Part shown: positions 27,337 to 40,800 of the stretch, piece by piece | How the letters are laid out: each line of letters opens with the position of its first letter | How positions within the stretch are numbered: position 1 is the stretch's first letter | Source: Echiichthys vipera | Taxonomy: Eukaryota > Chordata > Actinopteri > Perciformes > Trachinidae | NCBI GenBank assembly: GCA_963691815.1 | Contig: OY829662.1 | Coordinates: forward strand, 10,090,248 to 10,154,247 | DNA: 64,000 nt | Reading direction: 5' to 3' | Position numbers and translations under genes: made by a program | The notes under the pieces: generated by a model | The model's input: the letters and a program-made list of their open reading frames with translations, nothing else | Told to the model about the DNA's origin: nothing | The model's database searches: none

Positions 27337-28599
27337 TGGATAGAGAGAGTGGCTGGTATTATAGCACACAAAGAAAGGTAGAGCCACACACTTACTAGGG
27401 TGGGTGGAGGGACATTCATCTTCATTTGTGCTGAAACACTTTATCCCCAGTGGATGCTCATAGTTTGTGCGTGTGTGTTTGTGCCACAGAGTGAGGCACG
27501 GTAAAAGATTACAGTCAGCGTATGTCGTTTGAGTTTACATAATCTATGTCTATGTTTGTATATGCATATGTGCGAACGCCTCCATCTTCGTCTTCCTCTT
27601 GGCAGCGTCTATTAAGTTAGCGTCTAGGCTAATTGCAAAGGGCACTGCCAAACTTGCCAGGCCAAATCACAGCCTACTGTCTGCTATGAGCTCCATGTCT
27701 GTTACCAACGGGAACCACCTCGCTCTCTCAACCTCCTCCTCCCTCTCTCTTTTTTCACATGCTTGGATGAACATCTTCCCTTGTCATCTTCCCTTCAGAC
27801 TCCATATAGACCAGGCTTTCATCCAGACAGGATGTAAAGAGGGTTGCATGCTTTTGCTCCATAACCACGGCACACAAAGTCTGATTTATTTTCTATATCG
27901 TTTATTTTATTTCAGCCTAATCCACTGCACTGGGACTTATTTTTCCTAGCCCATATGTCTTATATCTGCAGATATAACGGAAATATATCTGTTCATGTGT
28001 CCACTGCGATTCTTGATCCAGGGATGAAGCATGACCTTTTTCTAAAAAAAAAAAAAGTCAGCCTTGTCCTCAATATATAATGTATGCCTCAAATATGAAG
28101 GAAAGCAATATTAGGTCAAAGAAAAGATCTTCTCACACTGAGCAGGACTGACTGTAGTTAGTATTTTTCAAGCATATTAAGGAGCTTGACTGAACCCTAT
28201 GAGCCCACCTGGTGCATCTCTTCACATATATATGCAAAGAAACAATGACCTGAATACATTTTGTGGACCTGCCCTTCTAGTCTTCAGCAGCTTAAATGTA
28301 ATACATAGTTAAACAGGACCAAACAAGTCGGCACTGCAGCTACGATTTGCAGTACTTTCTTGACACAGAACTTCAACTCCGATGGTAACTTTGATGAAGG
28401 ATGTTGTTTGATGCATGTTGTTAATTTGGCAGTTATGTCACTGCAGGTTTCACATGTCTAAATAATAGAGTATATTTTTTATTTTATCTTGTCTCTCATG
28501 TTAAATGTGCCAAACTGAACTCCTCTAAAAAGGTCTAAGCTGTCTTTCCCCCAGAAGCGCTGCATTTCATATCGATATAAACATGCGCTCACACACAAA

Positions 28600-28600
28600 C

Positions 28601-28636
<36 letters not shown>

Positions 28637-28818
28637 CACATAAAAGCATGAATGAGATGAAGGCGTCATAAGCAAAAAAGGAATGTGAAAAATAGAGAAC
28701 AATCATAAAAAGATGCTTCCGGCAGTCCACTAATTACCCTCCCAAACATAGCGGCCTGATTGATGTATACAGGAAGAGACGCTTCTATAGAGCATACACA
28801 CACACACACACACACACG
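28600..28818 (+). repeat. Two CA tracts
   Basis: Perfect CA at 28606-28634 and at 28796-28817; the second runs into a CGCGCG step. Confidence 0.93.
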
Positions 28819-28859
28819 CGCGCGGTGCACGTGAAACAGCAGTTTCGGCACGTTTCACA

Positions 28860-28891
28860 GAAGATCACAGATGCGTGCATCCGTGATCTTC
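28860..28891. repeat. Hairpin, 15-bp arms
   Basis: gaagatcacagatgc (28860-28874) and gcatccgtgatcttc (28877-28891) are inverted with one mismatch and a 2-nt gap. Outer words gtttcac and gtgaaac around it extend a weaker second stem. Confidence 0.85.
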
Positions 28892-29552
28892 CATTCTCTG
28901 TTTCACGTTAAAATAAGAAAAATAAGACATCTGTTATATATGTTACTTCGATGCAATTTTGCTTATGCTTTTGTGGGTGCCACCGATCTAATATTGTATT
29001 TCTCACTCTTTAACCCAATCCAGCTACATTTACAAAATCCATTTTTTACCCTTTGGCTCACTAAAGGGAGGACATTTATGTTTGAATTGTTTCAAAACTC
29101 CCTTTTTGACATTTTAGCCTCCTGTTCAGTCTCTCAGCCGCCCGCTTCAAATCATTAGGCAACAGATACTATAATGTCTGAGGCAGATTGTAAAACACCG
29201 CTATGCCCAGTCGGAAAGGCCTGGCCCCAAAACAACCATTATGCTGTTCTCTATACTGACATTTTCATCAAGCTGCTGTGTGGCATTTCTGTACTTTTGA
29301 ATACACTGGGTGAAAAAAAAAAAAAGGTCTGTGGATGCTTTTACTTCCTCATGAAGATGGATTCTTTCAAGTGTGGGGTTTATGAATTTTACAGTAAAAA
29401 CAAAATAGTTCGGCTGTTGCCACAGTTCCAAAAAGGAGTAACATTTCACCCAAAAGTGTGATCCAGCTCCCTTGCATGCCTCTGCAGATTTATTTTAAGT
29501 ATTTAACTTATATGTTAAAGCAATAGCTCATGATAGGCAGTATGTTGTTATC

Positions 29553-30447
29553 AATGCTGGCCTTTCAAGGAGGGGAAGCCCATTTTTCTGGCCTACATCA
29601 TAAATGTGTTTGTTTATTTATATGTAAAGTCTACCCTTCGTTCCTTTTCAAGAAAATTATCTGTGACCTTGTCGTACCAACTAGGCGTCTTTTCCAGGGA
29701 CTCGGTGTCCTCTCAATGGCCACCAGAGCTAGGCTGCTTAAACTGCCTTGGCCCAGCTGGAGCTGCTGCGCCAGGCTACTGTGAAGTGTGACCGCCTGTG
29801 AGTGATCGTGACGGGGGAGGAGAAGCTCCGCAGCTGCCGCTGCTCGTTGGGGAAAGTAACCGCATAGTGACAGAACAGAGTCACCAAACACAACACTAGT
29901 TGTTTTTAACAAAGACAAAGTTGCTGGGGATCAGTAAAGTCTCCGGATCAGTTACGAACGGAATGAAAAACTTGAAAGTGCTCCGATGGATGTTTATTCT
30001 TTATGATCGCTGATTCGCTCATTTAGCTGTCAATCAAAAAAGGATTGCGCCTCCGATAGCTCATCCAATCATCATGCAGAAGCCGAGCGTCCGGGCCAGC
30101 CCACTGTCCCATAGACCCCCAGAGATGCTGAGCATCCAATGGACGGGACAAAGCCAACATTAATCCAGTGACCGTCTAGTTTCGCTGCAGCAGAACAACC
30201 CGCTCTACGTTTCCCCACTGAAGTCAGTAGAAGCTGAGCGTCAGACTCTGTAAAGCGTTGTGGCGCTGTGGGGATCAATGAGAAGGAAGTTGCGCTGCTT
30301 ACCTTTGATAGCTGACTCTGAACAAAAGTTGAACGGTTTCTAGGTCGTATTTAATGAAATGTACATATTTCACCTTTTTTTTTTTTTTTTTTTTTTGACA
30401 TCTTAGAGGAAGCTGAGCTTCCCTTGCAGTCTTAGAGCAATTGCCTC
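29553..30447 (-). repeat. Interspersed repeat family A, copy 2 (reverse)
   Basis: Reverse-complement copy of 1448-2335, with a T22 run at 30375-30396 where copy 1 has a shorter A run (1502-1513 region). Left edge reads ggcctttcaaggaggggaag and right edge ccttgcagtcttagagcaat. Many point differences between the copies indicate age. Confidence 0.85.
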
Positions 30448-32372
30448 TGATTGTTATTATATAACAGATAAGGGCCATTGTTCGGCCCTGTCTGAAGTGG
30501 AGATCCCCTTAGCTGTGATAGAATCACAACCTGTTGGCTCACTTTGCCCCCAATGAGAGGTAGCTTGAACCTAAGGACAGGAGAAGTTGAGCCAAATGGT
30601 AAATTGTGTCAGGCAAGCTTACAGTAGTTTGAGAGTGCAGATTTAGTCAGTTAATGTTGTTGGCCTAGTAATTTGTTTGGCACTTATCTTTATGATAGCC
30701 GCAAGGTTAGGGTGAAAAAACAATTATTAATATTGCCATTTTTTTAAATGCTCACTGAACTAGTTTTTGGTCTAAAATTAAAAATAAAAATTAATTTTGG
30801 TGATAAAATCTAAGAATATAGTGTAGAATTACAGTAAAATAATACTTTGATTATATTCATGAGTGGATGCTAGTTTACAGAGTGGCTCAACCTTCCCTAG
30901 GCCTTTTGGCTCAAATTACCCCAGCCAAACTTCATCCTATTCTATCATCTAGCGGTTTAGAGCTAACGCCATGCTAACAGTAAAGCCTCATGTTGTAACT
31001 TGCAAAAGCACTAACTTGGCTGTAATTGTTCAGACACAAAAACCATGACTTTGAATAGCAAAACATTTTTTTTTACTTAAATTTGCTCACCACTTATTCT
31101 ATGGGCCTCATTCCATCACAGGGTGAATAAAATGGGTGACCTCAAAAACGTGTAGTCACATGACCAATTTTATGGTTGCCTAGAAACTAAACTGATATTG
31201 ACTTATGAGGAGATAGTCTTACTTTGTTTGGCTATCAGTTCGTTAGTCTGACATTTTTTTTCTCAAATGCGAAGTGATACTGAATTGTGCAAAGTAATTA
31301 GACATCATAGCCATTGTACAATATATTATTACAGCACAGCTACGAATAAATTGTTAGTTGCTAGAACAACTGTCAGTTGTGCGTTAATTCGAACCCCTGA
31401 CAACAAGTAATCCTACTCGAGTGTGAGCAGGCGTGTTACTCTATTGAGGACTGCGGTATGGTGAACGGCAAATGGAAATAACTTCCTCGTCGGATTAATA
31501 AAGTATTACATTATTATAGATATCATAGTTCATACGTCTATCTATGTGAGAGACAGTGAGCTTGGCTTGTTTTGTTAAAGCCAGTGGATGCCCTTTGGGT
31601 GTTATTAGCTTGTGGTGATTCTGCTGCTATTGGTATCATGCTTTCTTAACACTGTTGTAGCCCTGAGCACATCAATTCTGATGCACAGACATGCTTAAAA
31701 ACTATTATAAAATGTAAACCATTCGCATTACAGCAGGTTCGCTCTTATTTAAGATACATACCTTAAACAAACATTACTCACATAAACTATCTCTGTGTTG
31801 ATGATAACAGCCATGTAATATATGTGTGCTAAATTCAAACATACACACACTGCTTTCGCACGCACATGCACACATGGCAAACCGTGGCCGTTCTGCTGTG
31901 AAAGTGGTTTGGGTTTGAGGGCACAAAAAGCTTAGCCATGCTGTGGAAATGACTTGCCAACAGATGCCAGCCTCTGACTGAGCCACAACATCCTGCAGGC
32001 AACACTTAGAATAGAATGAATCCCTCTTTTCCTGCTCTCTTTCTCTTCCCCACCTCCCATTCATGTTATTCTCCCCTTTTGATGCTTTGTCACTTCATCC
32101 CCCCGCCAATTTCTCTTGAGTGAACAACAGTCTTTGCGGTAGGCCTACATTTCCCATACAGTTGAAGCTCACACAGCCTTGGGAGGGGAGATCAAAAGAC
32201 TGACCATTGATGTTGAATCACGAGCAGATGTCTCTGTCTCTGTGCCATGGTAATCCTTTTTGGTCATATTATGAACCAGTAGCTCACACAGGCAACTACA
32301 GAATTGGTTAAATTATATTCTCTTCCCCTCTTTTTTCTCTGCCTTTCCTTCTCTTTCTGTGTGTTTATCCAG

Positions 32373-32470
32373 GATGGTAGAGTACTCACTGGATCTGCAG
32401 AACATCAACCTGTCGGCCATCCGTACAGTGCGTGTCCTTCGGCCCCTCAAAGCCATCAACAGAGTGCCAA
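32373..32470 (+). CDS. cacna1i: cacna1i window exon 3: domain I S3-S4 voltage sensor
   Basis: Encodes MVEYSLDLQNINLSAIRTV and then RVLRPLKAINRVP, the IS4 voltage sensor with the R-x2-R-x2-R-x2-K-x2-R pattern. It is 98 bp: one base, 32 codons, one base. Acceptor is tttatccag|G and donor CCAA|gtgagg. QNINLSAIRTV is the Cav3.3 version (Cav3.1 has QNVSFSAVRTV), so this exon helps decide the paralogue. Confidence 0.95.
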
Positions 32471-35400
32471 GTGAGGACGTTTTGTGTGTTTGTATTTGCT
32501 CGTGAAAAAATGTAGGCTACGTGTGCTTTCATGTGATGCTTGTGTTTCTGTGTATATGTCAGTTCACATCGAGCACAAATGCATCTGCATGAAAATGCAT
32601 GTATATGTATTACATCCGTGGCTTTTTTGTGAACCCACATTCCACCTGTTCCCCACGGGGATCATTAAACATTCATCTTATGCTTAATCACACAGCCCGC
32701 TCAGGCCCTGAGTCACAGCTTTATCAGATTTACAAACCATCCATTAATGCTGCTCCACTGATCAGTCCGTGACCATAACCCTGTTCCTCTCATCTAAAAC
32801 TCAGTTCTGGGCCAAACTTTTTTAACTCCTATTGATTTCTTTGTCCTGCTGCCCTAACAGGCAACTCTTAATCATTGTTAGCATAAATTAGTCTGCCCAA
32901 ACTAGCTTCAGTCTGGTCTGATAACTTAGTTCCAACATTTTAGCAGTGAGACAATCATTAGCAGCTGCTGCTAATTGTGGGTAATATAGTTTGAGATAGT
33001 CACAGTTTTCGGTTGATATAAGAAAGGCACGTTTATGTGATTTTATACCATGTCTTTGATGTAAATGAACATTGTGACACACACACTTTGTCTTTCTCAG
33101 TCTTGAACAAAACACTTTGGTTCAGTCCAGTTCAGGTAAAGACTACTAAGCTAAACAATGCATAGAAACATACAACAACATCAACATCAATATCTTAGGT
33201 CACTGAGAGAGACCGTCTTGTCCAATAAATCATGAAATTAGTCTGCAGCAGATGGAGTTGATTGCATAAAAGCCCTGTTGCCAAATTCAATTTGGGCATT
33301 GGGGATAGATGCTGTTGAAAATTGGTTATAAACAGATTCTGCATAGGAATGTACGTAGAATAAGTAGGCAGCAGGACAAGATTTGGGTAGTGGAAGTGGT
33401 CTCGTTTCCATTTTTAGTTGGAACAGTCCATGTGGAGCAAAAGAGGAGGAAAGCATGGACCGAAATGCAATCTTGGAATCCATAGGCTACTGTCAGACAA
33501 CGATTTAGCTTTCAATTTGCTTTTTGTTATTATTTATCTGCATTCATATGCGGATACCTTTTTTGAGATGTTGTCTCAACGGCAACTCCATTCTCATGTT
33601 TTGGGGTTTGTGTCGGACTGTAAATGGTGACTGCCACTCTGAAGAGGAAGTCTTGGCCCAGATTCCTGCTGACTTCACCAAAAAGCCTGAAATATTAGCT
33701 GTTGCCCCCAGAAACTGAAACTGTCATCAAGCAGATAGCTGATAGTCACATTCGGGCCCCTTATAATAAATAAGCCAGTTGACTTTTGGATTCTCACAGG
33801 ACACAAACAGCAGTCTCCTGGGTGAATATACTGTGTTCGTTTTTATCCCCACTGACTTGAATCGATCTTTACTTTGTCATCTCACAGTACTGGGTTGAGG
33901 CCCGATGCATTTCATACAGGCGCTAAAGGGTGGATTGGATGAATTGTGTGTTGGTATCGGACACTGAGAGCTACTGACTAAGCTGTCATATTTGACAAGT
34001 TGGGATTTAGAATGAGTTGGAGGGAGAAAGATGCTCAGATAGAGTGGATGTGTTTGAGTCTGCCTGTGAGGAAGACCTTCAGACTGTAGGTATGGACTGT
34101 TACTTTTGTCCACAGTTTCCTTAATGTTATTTGTACAAGCCAACAACAAGTGTTTTTTTTCCTACCAATTAGTTTACCTTTTCAGCTTATATATCCTGTA
34201 GTGATGCTTCTCTGCTGCTTTCAAAACCTCTGAAAATATTTCTCCCGTTCTCTCTCTTTTTTTTTAAATACAGACCTTTGAGACACACGCAAATACAAAA
34301 TTAAAGCTTTTCCTCTACCAAGAGCAAATTTGTACTGATTTACACTCACCATGTAAGTGCCCATTAATGGGAGATTTTTCTTATTTAGTGTAATTACCTA
34401 AAAAAGCAGCCAGCATTAGGGCCAGCATCGATTTCAATTTTAAACACTTTCCGAAGGACAAGTTACCTTTCAGGTGACGCTTGATAGCTCAATATTTTAG
34501 ACAGCCACAGCAGCGGCACTCAGCCAATATGGACTCTAACTACATTATGCTTCAAGTGCTTTGATTAGAAGATATTGTGTGCAGGAGAGAGGGAATAGTG
34601 TTTCAGAGACTTGTAAGAGAAGTGTACAGATTGTAACCAAATCTGCTTTTCTGGAGATGATTATGCATCATAACACAAATCTCCAGATACATAGATTTAT
34701 TAGCATATGCAGAGGTGATGCTGCATATGCATGAATATATACACTGGAGATCAAAATTAAAGAACAGAAACTTAATACTTGATTTATTCTGAAATATTGT
34801 TATTTTTTTATTTGTCAGTCCTGGATAGAATATCAGCTATGGCTATACCCCTGCTGTACTAGCATGTTTTATTAAAAAAAACAAGGCACTTCGTTAAAAT
34901 TAAAATAAGAAAAAAACATTGTGTCAGAAGAGAAGATTTAAACAATGTTTTCTTAAGATTAAAAAATGAATAGGAAGTGTAGAGGCCCTTGCTTTGAATT
35001 ACAACAAAAGGATACCAGCAGCCTCTCCTCCAGGTTGTTTTTCCTGAGGCTCCTCAGAAAGTAGAGTCGCTGCTGGGCCTTCTCGACTATTGTGGTTTGT
35101 GGCTTGTAGCTGGGGATGTGCTGGATGTCCTGCCACACCCGCCATGGATCGTTGTTGTTAAAGTGGTCCTCTATCGTCCTCTTGTTGGCCGCTTTGGCAT
35201 CCTTGATGCCTTTCTTTAGGTTGGTTCTAGCAGCGCTGTACAGGGCTCTTTACCTTGAGTATATTGTAGCCTGATTTCGTCCCCTGTCAGTGACCCCATT
35301 AGAGACTAGGAAGCATGTGGATAAAGCTATTTGTCCCTTGTTTTGTTGGATTGTTACTTTCCCTTCAGATACACAGGGAGCATGAGCACATCCTGACCCC

Positions 35401-37505
35401 TCACACACCACAATTTGTAACCCTCCAACAAAATGGCAGATAATGGTCCTGTGCTGTGTGCTGCTTTGTTCGACTTTTCTTTTGGTGAAAATGGTGTGAG
35501 ATAGAAGGAGGGCTAGACAACAAACACTTTAGAAACTGGTGTTAGGGAGAGGAGAAGAGAACTCACCTGGTTTAGTAAATAGCACAGGCAGATAACTGTA
35601 AATGTGTTTCCATTGTGGCACAAGGGGAGGCATTAATCTTTATCCGGGAACAGCAGGAGCTGGCAAACTGGTACAACACCAGGAGGGGAGAGAGACGGAG
35701 GCAGGTAGTGAAGGAGGCAAAGCATCAAAAGCTGAGAAAGCTATTGATTTGTGTCCTTTCTCTCTGGTTACTGTTCCATTTAATGTTGGTGTTTTGTTTG
35801 CATGCACCTTTTTCTCTGTCTTTTTGTTGTTTCCTGCTTTCTTATTTAGGCACTGGCTATTTTTCGGCACACCCTTCGGGCTGTGTCTCAGTTTTGTTCT
35901 CCCCCTCTCCCCCTTCCACTCGTCTCTCCCTCTCTTCACCCAATTAGGCTTAATGGAACAGTGGTCTAATGATAAGGACCCTGGGGAACAAACACATTTA
36001 GACTCGCCTCCAGCCACCACCAGAGACACATACACACCAGTGACACCACTGCTCCCCATTTAATACCAGTTGATGAGACAAATTAGCCGCAGGAGGGAGA
36101 AGGGTGCATACTCACCACAAGAAAAATAAATCATTCCTCTCTTGAGATCAAATTTTCATGAATTCCAATTTCATTGCTTTATCATTTTCTGCTCCAAAAT
36201 TGACGCATTATTTTCATTATTATTTCTTTACAGAGATCTTTGGATTGATCTCCACCTTAATACATTATTTTGCAAAAGATGCATATTGGCTGAAAATATT
36301 TTATAAACAACTTGTTTTCAAAAGCTTCTAACTCTACACATGTAGATACACACACTCTGTGGACTACTAGGCTCTAAACATGAGTAAACACATTTTAAAT
36401 GGGCACACAATCGCTTATCTCGATGTAGTAAATATAAAATGGGAGTGATAGCATTGATTAGCACTTTGGGAATGGGGAGAACATTTTTTTTACTGCCAGT
36501 GTTTGTGTTTACATGTTCTCTCCCTCTCACTCTCCTTCAGTCTCTCTTTCTATCTCAGCTTCTGTCCTGTCATTCAGTGTGTTGGCAGTTTAGAGGCACT
36601 GTTGTGTTTATGACACATTAACCTGCTGTTGAGTTGTTATTCACAAATCCCACTATGGCACCGAAAAACACACACTGATCAGATAAGTAGACGCATACAT
36701 ATTAGTAACACCAAAGCAGACACCTCTCTCAGGTGTGAGCACGGGGTTGCTGCAATCTCATCAGTGGCTTTCACCTCTCTTCTTAGTCAGCTGTCATTAT
36801 GTTCCAATAATCAAATCATCACTGCAGGACGGGCCCATCCATGGGGGATGAGGTCATCATTGTGCTCCAGGGAACACACCTGTATTCCTGCAATTAGGGT
36901 TCATCTAATCATGAATGAGACCATGTGTAGCCTGATTACTGAACCCTTGTTTGTTCATGGGGTGGACTGTATGTACTGTACTGTCTGTTTGCTGTCATTA
37001 GCACAATGTTTGACAGCCATTGTGGATGTCTCAATTAAATACTCAAAAATGAAGGGAATACTTTATTTTTGGACAGTTGACGGTGAAAATGCAATAAGGA
37101 AACAATTGATCTTGCAAGGTTGCAGCTATGTGGCATACATTTTTTTTTTAATAAATGTATCTGTAAAGCTGCAAAATATCCAACTAAAGCATGAGTTATA
37201 TCTTCTGTGGTCATGCTTAGACTATACAAAGACATAGGGTTAGGGAACAATGCTGTTCTTGGTTAAATTAAACAGTCAAGGCTAATTTGAAGCTTACCTT
37301 TTTCAATATTTAACCAAAAAGAGGATTTGTGGAAGTGTTTTACTTACCTAAACCTGACCACATGCTGAATTCAAGTTCTTTTGCAGTGGGATCCACATAC
37401 CGAAGAGAAGTTGTGCAACAAATGTATATGCAAATGTTACATTTCCTCATCTATGGTGTAAGCCTGTGATCCATCATTGACTGATTGACCTACTGTCATA
37501 CACAG
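32471..37505 (+). other. cacna1i: Intron between window exons 3 and 4 (5.0 kb)
   Basis: gtgagg...acacag intron. It carries an antisense LINE relic at 34985-35262 and a short cccacggggatcattaaac stretch near 32653 that looks like a LINE 3' end. The remainder shows nothing recognisable. Confidence 0.85.
34985..35262 (-). pseudogene. LINE reverse-transcriptase relic, antisense, internally deleted
   Basis: The reverse complement translates to ALYSAARTNLKKGIKDAK, then DHFNNNDPWRVWQDIQH, then directly EKAQQRLYFLRSLRKNNLEE. The first parts resemble the linker between endonuclease and RT in L2/CR1-like fish LINEs; the last is the C-terminal part of the RT region. Most of the RT domain between them is missing, so this is a dead fragment. 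Confidence 0.8.
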
Positions 37506-37665
37506 GTATGCGTATCCTGGTGAACCTACTGCTAGACACTCTACCCATGCTAGGCAATGTGCTGCTGCTCTGCTTCTTCGTCTTCTTCATCTTTGGCATC
37601 ATCGGCGTGCAGCTGTGGGCCGGGCTACTAAGGAACCGCTGCTACCTGGAGGAGAACTTCACCCT
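37506..37665 (+). CDS. cacna1i: cacna1i window exon 4: domain I S4-S5 linker, S5, start of pore turret
   Basis: Encodes the S4-S5 linker (MRILVNLLLDTLPMLGNV), IS5 (LLLCFFVFFIFGIIGVQLW) and AGLLRNRCYLEENFT at the start of the extracellular turret. It is 160 bp: two bases, 52 codons, two bases. Acceptor is tacacag|GT and donor CT|gtgagt. N-F-T is a potential N-glycosylation site shared with mammalian Cav3.3. A long TG tract begins only 13 nt after the exon end. Confidence 0.95.
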
Positions 37666-37678
37666 GTGAGTTAAACAC

Positions 37679-37803
37679 TGTGTGTGTGTGTGTGTGCGTG
37701 TGTGTGTGTGTGTGTGTGTATGTGTGCGTGTGTGCGTGTGTGCGTGTGTGCGTGTGTGCGCGTATGCGCGTGTGCGCGTGTGTGCGCATGTGTGCGTGTG
37801 TGC
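37679..37803 (+). repeat. (TG)n/(CG)-interrupted tract beside the exon 4 donor
   Basis: Begins 13 nt after the exon 4 end. The right half is built of TGTGTGCG and TGCGCG units. Confidence 0.97.
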
Positions 37804-40494
37804 ATTGTGCCAATGATGTTTGTGTAGTGACCTGGAAGTTTGAACAAGCATATCCCAAAAGCTTTGCAGATTCGTAAAACATTAACAGAAAACAAAAATG
37901 TAAAAGCCACAACAAGTAAGTGTCAACCATAGATCAGATCTGGCCTAATCCAGAAATTGCCAAAGTGGTGGAGCGTGGATGGAGCTGGGAAGTGACAAAT
38001 GCAGTCTATGCTAGCATCCATTTTGTTGTACCAGGCTATAAGAGTCTTTATTTCTGCTGTAAAGTTTGGCAGCTTAACACTGGGCTCTATGGGGTCTCAA
38101 CTTATATTGATATGAAATGCAGAGCTTCAGGGGAAAGCCAGCTTAGACCTTGTTAGAGGAGTTCAGTTTGGAAGTTGCAGTAATAAGCTGAATAAATCAT
38201 AAAATGTAAAATGTGTGCAGCTTGTGTATGAGCATACAATTTTGTCATACATTAGCATGGCTGTCTAACAGAGTTTCTACCTATTCCTCTTTCTATCTCT
38301 CTCTCAAGGTTCACAGCAACAGTACAGTTTTTCCAAGTTTGCAACTAAGCACGAGATTAGATTTCAGCTGCATGCCTGCATAGTCATGTCTCTGTGTGAC
38401 GGCGTCACCCACAGGGTCTGTGTGGGTGACATTCACAAGTATCCAAGAGTGTTTGATTTCAAGGCATCCTCTGTTTTCTTTTTTACGCTGGCATCAGCTG
38501 AGTAGAAAGGCTCATGCCCCTTGTGTGGGCGTGTTCTAATATTTATACTGGCCATGTATTCTACTCTGTGCACTGTCTCTGGTTATGCTGACACAGCGTA
38601 TACTTATGACAGATCCTATAGCCAGATGAAAGGGGACATGTGTCCGCCAGCTGGCACAGTTCTGCCCGCTTTGTCCTCACCCTAAACTTGAGAGGCGGTG
38701 TTAACCGTAACAACCTCTACAGTAATCACTTCACCTTGTGAAGTGAAGTGAATATTTTCTGCATTTAGCTTCACTGGTCTAAAGGGTGATATTACCAGGA
38801 CCAGCTGAAGACTGCACTTGACTTTCCTACGTTAAGTAAAGCAAAAATATAACATTTTGATCAGGAGGATCAGTAGACAACTTCAGTGCTTTATGACCGC
38901 TTTAGTAAATATTTTCCTTCCTGAAGGCTGGTCAGCAAATAGATGCTTATTATCTAATTGTATTATTTTAAAGCATTGTCATATTATGCATGTTTGTCAG
39001 GGTACTTGAGTGCTTAATTAGAAAGGTTGTAGTGATTTAGCACTATGAGGGGTTATAATAGAGTGGGCTACATGTCGTGGTCAAGTGCAGTATTCACTTT
39101 TCCTCTTTACACTCTCACCCTCTTCATCTCTACTGTTTTCTTTTCATTCCTTATTCTGCCTTTTTCTTTTCTTTTTTTACAAGTATCCAGCCAGCCTGCC
39201 AGTGTACCTTCTCAGTGTGTTTCGCTATACACCATCCACTATCCAGCATTTCAAAACATATCTTACACTAGTGGCCACTGAGAGCAAGCCAGTAACACTT
39301 CTGAACTCCCTTTTATCATACAGCGGAGTTTGTCCCTTGCAGATCCAAAGCAATATCATGCATGTTGGTCTCTGTGTCTCCACCTTAGTGTCCCTTTCTG
39401 TATATTCTTTATATTGAACTTCTTCCTTTCTGCCATGCAATCTTCCCTTCTTAACTGTCCAACAGTCTCCCTTACACAAAACAATTCGTGGAAACAGCTT
39501 ATTTTCCCTCTTACTACTGTATATGGCCTTGATCCTTCCCCCCATCTTGCTCTCCACTGGCAGGTGCGTTCTCAGTGTGATGCCAGGTTTTGCTTTGCCA
39601 TGCTGTGCCAAGTCACCGGCAGGGGGGCAACAGCCTTCATTCTTGCTCCACAACTCTGATAGGGTCCCTCTTTCACTTTTTCTCTTTCTTTCTTTCTTTC
39701 TTTGTCTTTCTTTCTGTCATTCTGTCTCTCTTTGTGTCTCTATGTATTTCCTCCATTTTAGCACCCCATGAAATCACCAATTTCAATGCCTAAGCCAATG
39801 TTTCTTGACATTCTTCCATTTATGTTCATTTCAATTGTCAGTCCCTTTAGTCCTCCATTTGATTGCATAAACTTTACTGTCCTGTAAATCAGTGTACGCT
39901 CAGTGTTTCTCAGTGCATACCTGCAAACTTTTGTCGATCAATGCATGGTTTCTAAGCCACTCTGATTGGGAAGTGGTATAGGCAGATATGGCAACTGTTA
40001 CTATCGATCCTGGAATAAGTGTGCATGCATGTGCGCATCTGTGTGGTTTGCGGTTGAGGTAAAAGGAGAAACTCTCCTCCTAGCAGTATCTTAACCATTA
40101 TTGACAGGAGGGAGACAGGGGAGGATCATGAAATTTGGAGAGACGGGGAATGAGAGAGATGAGTGGAAACCAGAGAGTAGTGGGGGAGTACTGACCATCT
40201 GAAAGAGAGAAGAAAGAATAGAAATAGAGGAGGGGTACAGTGAGAAAAGACTGAAAAGGAAAGGATGAAAGTGAAAAGGACGCCAAGAAAGAGATAAACG
40301 GGACATAGATAGATATGGAATTATAGAGCTGGAGTCAAATAGTTCAGGGGTTTAAAGCAACAATATTTGCACTCGGGCTCCTCCTATAGTTGGGAAACAG
40401 TATTTTCTTTGACTACTGGCCTTAAAGTTGTCGTGGTTACATGATCAGGGGATACACGTGCATTTTTGGACAAGCCAAGGATATACGCAACGCA

Positions 40495-40800
40495 GGAGCA
40501 GCCGAGGCGGCTAGCTAGCTCAGCCTGCAGCTGCTGTTGTGCTAACCAGGGATCTGAATGCATGAAGTGGGGGGCTCTTAAAAGAGCTGTTTTGTTGTAG
40601 TGAGATCAGGCCATCAGTGGTTTAACCTCCGAAACCGTACAGGGTGGCTGTCTTCGTAGATCAGACCGGAAACGCAGTCATAGCATTCTTCTGGATTTCC
40701 GACAGATTGGATGCCTAAAGGCACAATGCTGCCATCCACAGGTCATAGTTATATCCATTATATAATATCAACAGTCTGGTTTCCTTGATGCAGACATATG
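40495..40800 (-). mobile_element. Repeat C, copy 2 (reverse, partial)
   Basis: Reverse-complement partner of 7470-7830: agccgaggcggctagctagc, ggctcttaaaagagc, attggatgcctaaaggcac, gttatatccattatataa. Divergent and truncated. Confidence 0.7.

Larger units (their letters stand above)
24870..32372 (+). other. cacna1i: Intron between window exons 2 and 3 (7.5 kb)
   Basis: gtaatg...atccag intron, the longest complete one in the window. It contains the reverse copy of an 890-bp repeat (29553-30447) with an internal T22, CA/TG tracts near 27297, 28606 and 28796, and a hairpin at 28860-28891. Around 31380-31520 the sequence ends attaataaagtattacattatt, like a LINE 3' tail (weak). No coding sequence was recognised. 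Confidence 0.85.

Noticed and set aside
27599..27949. Frame starting AASIKLASRLIAKG after a cttggcag that looks like an acceptor
   Set aside because: Exons 2 and 3 already join in phase and the peptide has no place in Cav3.3; no donor with the right phase was seen.
35602..36063. Overlapping open frames of 110-153 codons on both strands
   Set aside because: Low-complexity translation, no family resemblance, intronic.
36629..37237. 202-codon open frame
   Set aside because: No recognisable domain, no coding-like composition, no splice context; it sits inside an intron and looks like chance.
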